A stretch of DNA of 10,434 nucleotides. Origin: Thiotrichaceae bacterium. Lineage in GTDB: Bacteria; Pseudomonadota; Gammaproteobacteria; Thiotrichales; Thiotrichaceae. This document shows positions 5,969 through 10,434 of the stretch, in pieces. How positions within the stretch are numbered: the stretch's first letter is position 1; each line of letters starts with the position of its first letter. The stretch spans positions 1 through 10,434 of the forward strand of contig WGBH01000002.1 in NCBI GenBank assembly GCA_015494435.1, given 5' to 3'. The notes under the pieces are model-generated. The model saw only the letters and a list, made by a program, of their open reading frames with translations. It was not told the DNA's origin and made no database searches. Position numbers and translations under genes: made by a program.

Positions 5969-8248
5969 ATGAGATTAATTGCTGATATGACTACTACAAA
6001 AGAACTTCCAGATGAACTCATCACGCTTCGTACTCAATTAAAATGCAGTTTTGAACAAATAGATGATGTGTTTGAAGACTGCATCCGTGACGCACAACAT
6101 CGCCTCAGTAAACAAGGAGTGAAAGACTATTTGAGCGGTGCATCGCTGATCTGCATGATTGGTCGTGGTGTAGAGCCTGTGTTGCAATTTCTAGAAGTTA
6201 TTCCTGAAATGGCGGATCGTGTCGGTGAAGAGGTGATTAGCTTGATTTCCCAAGGGGTGTGGGAAGTCTCCCGTACGCCGAATGGGGTGTCTATTCCACC
6301 GTTTATGGCAACCTTAGGGGAAGCCGCTCGACGTTTAGGTAGTTTGGAACTTATCAAACAGTATCTCGATATATTATTTGATATGATGGAGCGCACCACA
6401 GGCTCTATTCATGGGCATCACACCACCTTGCCCAGTCCAGGATTACCGCATTTATTAGCACAAATGCCGTATTTATTAAGTCAGGTTTCAATTGAAGGAT
6501 TACAGAACTGGATTGATTACGGCATTCGCAACTACAACGATCATCCAGAGCGCCAGATTGATTATTTTACCTTAAAGTCTGCCGATAGCCGCGCGATGTT
6601 GCAACGTGAGCGTCACGGCACATTATTTGCTGATAATGAGCGTAATTTAAGTCTTTATTTACAAGCACTATGGCAAGATAAGGAGTATTTAGCCCCCTAC
6701 TCCACTGCTAAAGATGAAAATCGTCTGCAACAGCCTTATTATGACAAGGTGGGCATCCGTATTCCCGATGTGTTTGATGATAGTGACACGGGTATTAAAG
6801 GCATTGATCGTTATCGTGCCATGTTAGCGCATATGGCAGCCCATCGTCGTTGGTCAACTAAAATTATTGCCGACAATTACAGTCCGTTTCAGCGTATTGC
6901 GATTGAATGCTTAGAAGATTCACGAGTGGAATACCTAGCGACATTAGAATATCCGGGCTTACACAAACTATGGTTAGCCTTACACCCTATTCCTGATGAA
7001 GAGGAATGTACTAAAACGGACGCATCTTGTATTCGTCATCGTTTAGCAATGCTATCTTATGCAATTAAAAATCCACAACATGGCTATAAAAATAAGGATC
7101 TACTCGAATTTGTACAACGCTTCCATGACTTGATGTTGACAGGTGAATCCTCTACTCAAGAAGTGGCTAAGATAGCCATTTCTTATATTGCACGCACCCG
7201 TCGCCAAGAGGATCAAGCTGCCACAATCTATTTTGAAAATACAGAAGTAGAATATCGTGATGATAATCGTCACCTTTGGGTCTTTATTGAAGAAGGCGAT
7301 GAAGAAGAACAATTTGAAGCACCTGAAGATAAAGAATTTGAAGAAGTCGATAGCCTACCGCCACGCCATTATCCAGAATGGGATTATAACACCAAGACCT
7401 ATCGCCCTGACTGGGTGAGTTTATATGAAGGTCTGCACCCTTCAAGCAATGCCAATGACATTGATAGCATACTGGCAAAACACAGTGCACTGTCGAAGCG
7501 TTTAATGCAGGTATTGGACTTATTAAAACCACAAAATTTTGTACGAGTGCGTTATCAAGAAGAAGGCAGTGAGCTGGATTTAGACGTTGCAATTCGCTCA
7601 TTAATTGACTTTAAAAGCGGCTCTACCCCTGATCCACGCATTAATATGCGTCATAAGCACGACAGTCGTGATATAGCAGTGACCTTATTAATTGATCTTT
7701 CCGCATCGGTCAACGAAGTGCCTGAAGGCTGTGAACAAAGTATTTTAGACATAAGCCGTGAAGCGGTTTCATTATTAGCATGGGCGATTGATCGACTCGG
7801 TGATCCACTTTCCATTGCAGCTTTCTTCTCCAATACCCGTCATGATGTGCGCTATTTACACTTAAAAGGCTTTAGTGAGCGCTGGAATGATGAGGTCAAA
7901 GCACGATTAGCGAAAATGGAAGCAGGTTTCTCAACCCGAATGGGCGCTGCAATACGTCATGCAGGACATTTTTTAAGTAATCAAAAAGCGGATAAAAAAC
8001 TATTACTTATCCTTACCGATGGCGAACCTGCCGATATCGATGTCAATGATGACAAATTATTGATTAAAGATGCCTATAAAGCCGTTTCTGAACTAGATCA
8101 AAAAAACATCTACAGCCACTGCATTAGCCTTGATCCTAAAGCCGATGAATACGTTAGCGATATTTTTGCTAATAATTACACCGTTATTGATAATATAGAG
8201 CGGTTGCCAGAGCGATTGCCGCAATTGTTTTTATCATTAACAAAATGA
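5969..8248 (+). CDS. cbbO: RuBisCO activase adaptor CbbO (von Willebrand A domain)
   Basis: CbbO is the substrate-binding adaptor of the CbbQO activase: one copy sits on the CbbQ hexamer and its C-terminal von Willebrand A domain contacts RuBisCO. From the chosen ATG the protein has 759 residues, a normal length. The MIDAS metal site in the C-terminal domain is complete: Asp576, Ser578 and Ser580 in IDLSAS, Thr656 in GFSTRMG, and Thr683-Asp684 in LTDGEP. Before it lies a long, mostly helical N-terminal region typical of CbbO/NorD, with a very acidic stretch at about 441-461. Start choice is uncertain: TTG at 5957, ATG at 5969 and ATG at 5987 are all in frame and none has a clear Shine-Dalgarno. 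I chose 5969, 15 nt after the cbbQ stop, because it is the first ATG. NorD of nitric oxide reductase is the main alternative; context argues against it. Confidence 0.94.
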   Translation: MRLIADMTTTKELPDELITLRTQLKCSFEQIDDVFEDCIRDAQHRLSKQGVKDYLSGASLICMIGRGVEPVLQFLEVIPEMADRVGEEVISLISQGVWEVSRTPNGVSIPPFMATLGEAARRLGSLELIKQYLDILFDMMERTTGSIHGHHTTLPSPGLPHLLAQMPYLLSQVSIEGLQNWIDYGIRNYNDHPERQIDYFTLKSADSRAMLQRERHGTLFADNERNLSLYLQALWQDKEYLAPYSTAKDENRLQQPYYDKVGIRIPDVFDDSDTGIKGIDRYRAMLAHMAAHRRWSTKIIADNYSPFQRIAIECLEDSRVEYLATLEYPGLHKLWLALHPIPDEEECTKTDASCIRHRLAMLSYAIKNPQHGYKNKDLLEFVQRFHDLMLTGESSTQEVAKIAISYIARTRRQEDQAATIYFENTEVEYRDDNRHLWVFIEEGDEEEQFEAPEDKEFEEVDSLPPRHYPEWDYNTKTYRPDWVSLYEGLHPSSNANDIDSILAKHSALSKRLMQVLDLLKPQNFVRVRYQEEGSELDLDVAIRSLIDFKSGSTPDPRINMRHKHDSRDIAVTLLIDLSASVNEVPEGCEQSILDISREAVSLLAWAIDRLGDPLSIAAFFSNTRHDVRYLHLKGFSERWNDEVKARLAKMEAGFSTRMGAAIRHAGHFLSNQKADKKLLLILTDGEPADIDVNDDKLLIKDAYKAVSELDQKNIYSHCISLDPKADEYVSDIFANNYTVIDNIERLPERLPQLFLSLTK

Positions 8249-8332
8249 TATAGCATTTTTTAGATAAATAATTCCCTGATAGAGCCATCAGCGTAAGCCA
8301 CGAGGCAAAACAGCTAAAACAAAGAAAAAACC

Positions 8333-8743
8333 ATGAAAAATACTGTCGTAGTCCAAGTTAATTTCTCTTTTAAAGGTGAAAACTTTACCCCCTTCATCAC
8401 GCTTGAACTAGATGATTTTGTCAAACACAATGGAAGTCTTATCAATCTTTACCCTAAAATTGCCCAGCAAAATAAGATTGACACCTATTCTTATGCCTAC
8501 GAGATAATGGAAGCTTCTGAACTAATATTTCACAGTGCAACAGGAAATGTGGTTGATTTTATTGTCGATGGAAAATGTAATTTAGAAGCTTATCGAGAGT
8601 ATTTAACGCAAACTAATAGGTTGATTGAGTTAGAGAAAATAGCCAGTGAAGTATTAAATATTGATAATCTCTCTGCGAAAGATAATAAGGGCATTAAAGA
8701 AGCTTTAACTAGAGCTTATAATGCCGGTAAAACATATCGTTAA
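8333..8743 (+). CDS. Uncharacterised 136-residue protein between cbbO and carbonic anhydrase
   Basis: I do not recognise this protein. It is soluble, with no signal peptide or membrane segment. The N-terminal third alternates hydrophobic and polar residues (VVVQVNFSFKGE, then FITLELDDF), suggesting beta strands. The middle holds YAYEIMEASELIFHSATG, and from about residue 80 to the end it looks helical and charged (YREYLTQTNRLIELEKIASEV at about 87-107, then a basic tail AYNAGKTYR). No Cys cluster, Walker motif or catalytic signature is visible. It follows cbbO by 84 nt on the same strand with no terminator between, and precedes the carbonic anhydrase gene by 155 nt, so it may ride on the cbbRQO transcript. 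A part in CO2 fixation is suggested only by position. The upstream AAAGA is a weak ribosome binding site. Codon use looks like that of its neighbours. Confidence 0.75.
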   Translation: MKNTVVVQVNFSFKGENFTPFITLELDDFVKHNGSLINLYPKIAQQNKIDTYSYAYEIMEASELIFHSATGNVVDFIVDGKCNLEAYREYLTQTNRLIELEKIASEVLNIDNLSAKDNKGIKEALTRAYNAGKTYR

Positions 8744-8898
8744 TTCTCTCTTCATAGCTTTTACTTTTTAATCCTTTAACAGATAGAAGATAAACGCTTC
8801 AATAGCATTTTCTAAGGAGGCAGGGCAGGTAACACTTATTACGACAATGGCTATAGACTAAAATAACTTTAAACCGATAATAAGGAGCAAAATTTTTT
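8744..8898 (+). promoter_or_regulatory. Intergenic region before carbonic anhydrase, with its ribosome binding site
   Basis: These 155 nt hold no clear terminator. AAGGAG at 8882-8887 is a good ribosome binding site 11 nt before the carbonic anhydrase ATG. A weak promoter candidate is TTATTA (8836-8841), 17 bp, TAAAAT (8859-8864). The carbonic anhydrase gene could therefore have its own promoter as well as read-through from upstream. Confidence 0.35.
8813..8820 (+). promoter_or_regulatory. Orphan Shine-Dalgarno-like sequence
   Basis: TAAGGAGG is the best Shine-Dalgarno match in the window, yet no ATG, GTG or TTG lies 5-13 nt after it and all three frames stop within about 60 nt. The next ATG (8847) is 26 nt away and opens a four-codon frame, M-A-I-D-stop. 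It may be a relic of a lost gene, a leader element or chance. Confidence 0.3.
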
Positions 8899-9528
8899 AT
8901 GAAAAAGCTAAAAAAACTATTTGCAAAGAACAAAGAATGGGCAAAAAAAATCAAACAAGAAGATCCTGATTTTTTTTCTGAATTATCGAAAAGACAAAAA
9001 CCAAAATATCTGTGGATTGGTTGCTCCGATAGCCGTGTACCAGAAAATAAAATAGTAGATCTACCCGCAGGTGAAATATTTGTACATCGTAATATCGCTA
9101 ATATGGTGGTACATACTGATCTCAACTCGCTTTCAGTTATTCAATATGCAGTCGAAGTGTTAGAAATAAAGCATGTTATTGTCTGTGGTCATTATGGTTG
9201 TGGCGGCATAAAAGCAGCTATGGAAAATCATGAACATGGCTTAATTGATAACTGGCTACGTCATATTAAAGATGTTCGTCGTTTTCATAAGGACAAATTC
9301 TCTGGGTTAGAACACGAAGAAAAATTAGACCGTCTATGTGAGCTAAATGTTATTGAGCAAGTGCGTAATATTTGTAACACAACCATTATTCAGGATGCAT
9401 GGCGAGCGGATAAAGAACTGCATATTCACGGCTGGGTTTACAATCTTGCTACTGGCAGGTTAAAGAGCTTAGAAAAATGTATTTCATCAAATGATGAATC
9501 ACAAAAAAGGAATAAAAAACATGAGTAA
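8899..9528 (+). CDS. Beta-class carbonic anhydrase
   Basis: This 209-residue cytoplasmic zinc enzyme interconverts CO2 and bicarbonate. The zinc ligands are Cys42 (IGCSDSR), His98 and Cys101 (HYGCGG), with the catalytic Asp44-Arg46 pair. The numbering coincides with that of E. coli Can (Cys42, Asp44, His98, Cys101), and the conserved AGEIFVHRNIAN follows at 57-68. The length is slightly under the 220 or so of Can, and the tail ends in a charged SQKRNKKHE. There is no signal peptide or carboxysome-targeting extension, so it acts in the cytoplasm. Next to a form II RuBisCO, which needs high CO2, it could supply CO2 from bicarbonate or feed carboxylases with bicarbonate. A clear AAGGAG precedes the start. 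Its stop overlaps the ATG of a short frame (ATGAGTAA), a typical sign of a former translationally coupled partner. Confidence 0.96.
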   Translation: MKKLKKLFAKNKEWAKKIKQEDPDFFSELSKRQKPKYLWIGCSDSRVPENKIVDLPAGEIFVHRNIANMVVHTDLNSLSVIQYAVEVLEIKHVIVCGHYGCGGIKAAMENHEHGLIDNWLRHIKDVRRFHKDKFSGLEHEEKLDRLCELNVIEQVRNICNTTIIQDAWRADKELHIHGWVYNLATGRLKSLEKCISSNDESQKRNKKHE

Positions 9529-9580
9529 TCTTATAGCAATCCCTTATCATTGGCGTTTTCTCTTTGAAGTCCTCTACTAA
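9521..9580 (+). pseudogene. 19-codon stub overlapping the carbonic anhydrase stop
   Basis: An ATG at 9521 overlaps the carbonic anhydrase stop as ATGAGTAA and is preceded at a proper 8-nt distance by AAAAGGAA (9504-9512). The frame reads MSNLIAIPYHWRFLFEVLY and then stops. Another frame stays open from 9537 to 9683. The initiation signal is better than those of cbbR, cbbQ or cbbO here, which suggests a real downstream gene whose body was lost or frameshifted. Bicarbonate transporters of the SulP family often sit beside beta-carbonic anhydrases, but the stub is too short to assign. A genuine 19-residue peptide or chance remains possible. Confidence 0.35.
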
Positions 9581-9669
9581 AAGATTGCTTCATCGTTACT
9601 TCGCTACAAGACCGTACAAACATCTTGAAACAAAAGAAAAATTTTCTAGACTTTGTCAAAAAATAAAGA

Positions 9670-9697
9670 CAATAGCAGACTATTGACTTCATTTTTC
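9670..9697 (+). terminator. Possible weak terminator after carbonic anhydrase
   Basis: CAATAG (9670-9675) and CTATTG (9680-9685) form a perfect 6-bp stem with a CAGA tetraloop, followed after a few bases by ATTTTTC. The stem is AT-rich and the T-tract is offset, so activity is doubtful. It sits between the carbonic anhydrase unit and the converging SH3 gene, where a terminator is expected. Confidence 0.3.
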
Positions 9698-9723
9698 AGT
9701 GAAACATGGGGAATTTTAACCAT

Positions 9724-10326
9724 TTAATCACAGCACCCTGAATAAGCCTTATGACCATTAATTAATACTAATGCTTGATAGGGATAGATATTGTCTGACA
9801 TGCCGTCGTTACATTGTTTTTTTTCGGTCGTAACAATAATAGATTTATTGCCAATGCTGGCATTGGTCATTGTTGTCCCTTTTGGACTATTCATCACTTG
9901 ACCATGAAATAGAAGTGGAGCGGTAAACTTTATCCCATTGAGTGTATTAACTTTGACTTTATTAGTGTAAATATTAATATCCCAAAAGGGTTCTGTCCCA
10001 AAGCAACTAAAAATCTTTTGCTGGGTATTGGGTTTTTTATGTGCTTTGAGATAACGAGAATTAACCCAACCGCGTCGTCCCTGCCATTTAACTTTCACCC
10101 ACAGGCTAGTGCCTGTATATTCCTCTGCCCAACGCAATACTCGAATTTTTTTTGCGTCATAAGGCAAGCTAGAGGTGATTGGATAAGATACATTAGGCCC
10201 TTCGCGCATATTCAAATGATCTCTAACTGAAACATTAACAACTTCCATTTGTTCATATTTAGCCTGTGCTTCTAGGGTAAACAGCATTGTTCCAAGTGTC
10301 ATTATTAGTATTAATAACCGTTTCAT
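9724..10326 (-). CDS. Exported SH3b-domain protein with C-terminal GTEPFW (COG3650-like) domain
   Basis: This 200-residue exported protein has a Sec signal peptide (MKRLLILIMTLGTMLFTLEAQA, probable cut after Ala22). Next comes a bacterial SH3 (SH3b) domain at about residues 31-94, with LNMREGPNVSYPI near its start and the closing GWVNSRYL. The C-terminal half (about 104-199) carries FGTEPFW, CNDGMSD, YPYQALVLI and a final GCC, a pattern I associate with the uncharacterised COG3650 family. SH3b domains commonly bind peptidoglycan or other envelope partners; the function of the second domain is unknown to me. Four Cys (108, 172, 198, 199) could form disulfides in the periplasm. Two ATGs are adjacent. 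I chose the second (10326) because AAGGAG lies 6 nt from it and only 3 nt from the first (10329). It converges on the carbonic anhydrase gene and shows no link to CO2 fixation. Confidence 0.82.
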   Translation of the reverse strand: MKRLLILIMTLGTMLFTLEAQAKYEQMEVVNVSVRDHLNMREGPNVSYPITSSLPYDAKKIRVLRWAEEYTGTSLWVKVKWQGRRGWVNSRYLKAHKKPNTQQKIFSCFGTEPFWDINIYTNKVKVNTLNGIKFTAPLLFHGQVMNSPKGTTMTNASIGNKSIIVTTEKKQCNDGMSDNIYPYQALVLINGHKAYSGCCD

Positions 10327-10418
10327 CATTCTCTCCTTATTGTCTTATTGACTGAAGTTGCTAAAAAATAAATACCTAATGAATGGGACTTAACTTTAGT
10401 CGCAACTCTCTCTATATG

Positions 10419-10434
10419 CTGTCTCTTATACACA
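10419..10434 (-). other. Nextera/Tn5 mosaic-end adapter, partial (artefact)
   Basis: CTGTCTCTTATACACA is the first 16 bases of the reverse complement of the 19-base Tn5 mosaic end. With the matching copy at the left end, it shows that the window is bounded by untrimmed tagmentation adapters. Genomic sequence ends at about 10418. Confidence 0.95.

Noticed and set aside
6127..7833. Four minus-strand frames of 60-105 codons inside cbbO
   Set aside because: All lie antisense to the intact cbbO gene; their composition is that of complement frames.
5144..8248. NorQ/NorD of a nitric oxide reductase locus
   Set aside because: CbbQ and CbbO are paralogues of NorQ and NorD, but no norCB genes are present, and cbbM and cbbR adjoin.
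8276..8291. Hairpin CTGAT/ATCAG after cbbO as a terminator
   Set aside because: The stem has only 5 bp and no T-tract follows, so termination is unlikely.
8799..9125. 108-codon minus-strand frame across the carbonic anhydrase start
   Set aside because: It overlaps the conserved zinc-site region of the carbonic anhydrase gene in antisense and shows only low-complexity F/S-rich residues.
9564..9686. Independent 40-residue gene from TTG 9564
   Set aside because: No Shine-Dalgarno precedes this TTG and no family is recognised; better treated as a possible shifted remnant of the stub gene.
1..10434. CRISPR array, tRNA, rRNA, transposase or phage genes
   Set aside because: I saw no regularly spaced repeats, tRNA-like cloverleaf, rRNA core sequence, or transposase or integrase motifs; the only transposon-related sequence is the library adapter.

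Overview
This window looks like one AT-rich fragment of a gammaproteobacterial, CO2-fixing chromosome, most plausibly a sulfur-oxidising or related chemolithoautotroph. The evidence is a complete form II RuBisCO (cbbM), a CbbR-type LysR regulator, the CbbQ/CbbO RuBisCO activase pair and a beta-carbonic anhydrase. A YcgL-family gene at the left edge belongs to a family found mainly in Gammaproteobacteria. I cannot name the genus from sequence alone; Thiotrichales-like or SUP05-like lineages would fit. Both ends carry Nextera/Tn5 mosaic-end sequence (1-19 and 10419-10434), so only about 20-10418 is biological DNA and the left-edge gene may be cut.

Layout. 20-301 (+): YcgL-family protein. 314-1600 (-): unknown exported coiled-coil protein, converging on ycgL. 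1693-2430 (-): DUF1624/HGSNAT-like multi-pass membrane protein. 2515-2550: strong intrinsic terminator behind cbbM. 2580-3956 (-): cbbM. 3957-4187: divergent control region with a near-consensus promoter for cbbM, two matching ATAA-N7-TTAT dyads 31 bp apart, and a cbbM leader of about 140 nt with two possible hairpins. 4188-8248 (+): cbbR-cbbQ-cbbO, tightly spaced. 8333-8743 (+): unknown 136-aa protein. 8899-9528 (+): beta-carbonic anhydrase. 9521-9580 (+): a well-initiated 19-codon stub overlapping the end of the carbonic anhydrase gene, possibly what remains of a lost partner gene. 9724-10326 (-): exported SH3b plus GTEPFW-domain protein.

How it works together. CbbR probably binds the dyads in the shared intergenic region, activating cbbM on one side and controlling its own cbbR-cbbQ-cbbO transcript on the other. 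CbbM carboxylates ribulose-1,5-bisphosphate. CbbQ (AAA+ motor) and CbbO (von Willebrand A adaptor) should remove inhibitory sugar phosphates from it. Carbonic anhydrase interconverts CO2 and bicarbonate. No carboxysome genes are visible. The most distinctive points are the activase genes sharing a transcript with the regulator instead of with RuBisCO, the paired operator architecture, and the unrecognised small protein between the activase and carbonic anhydrase genes.
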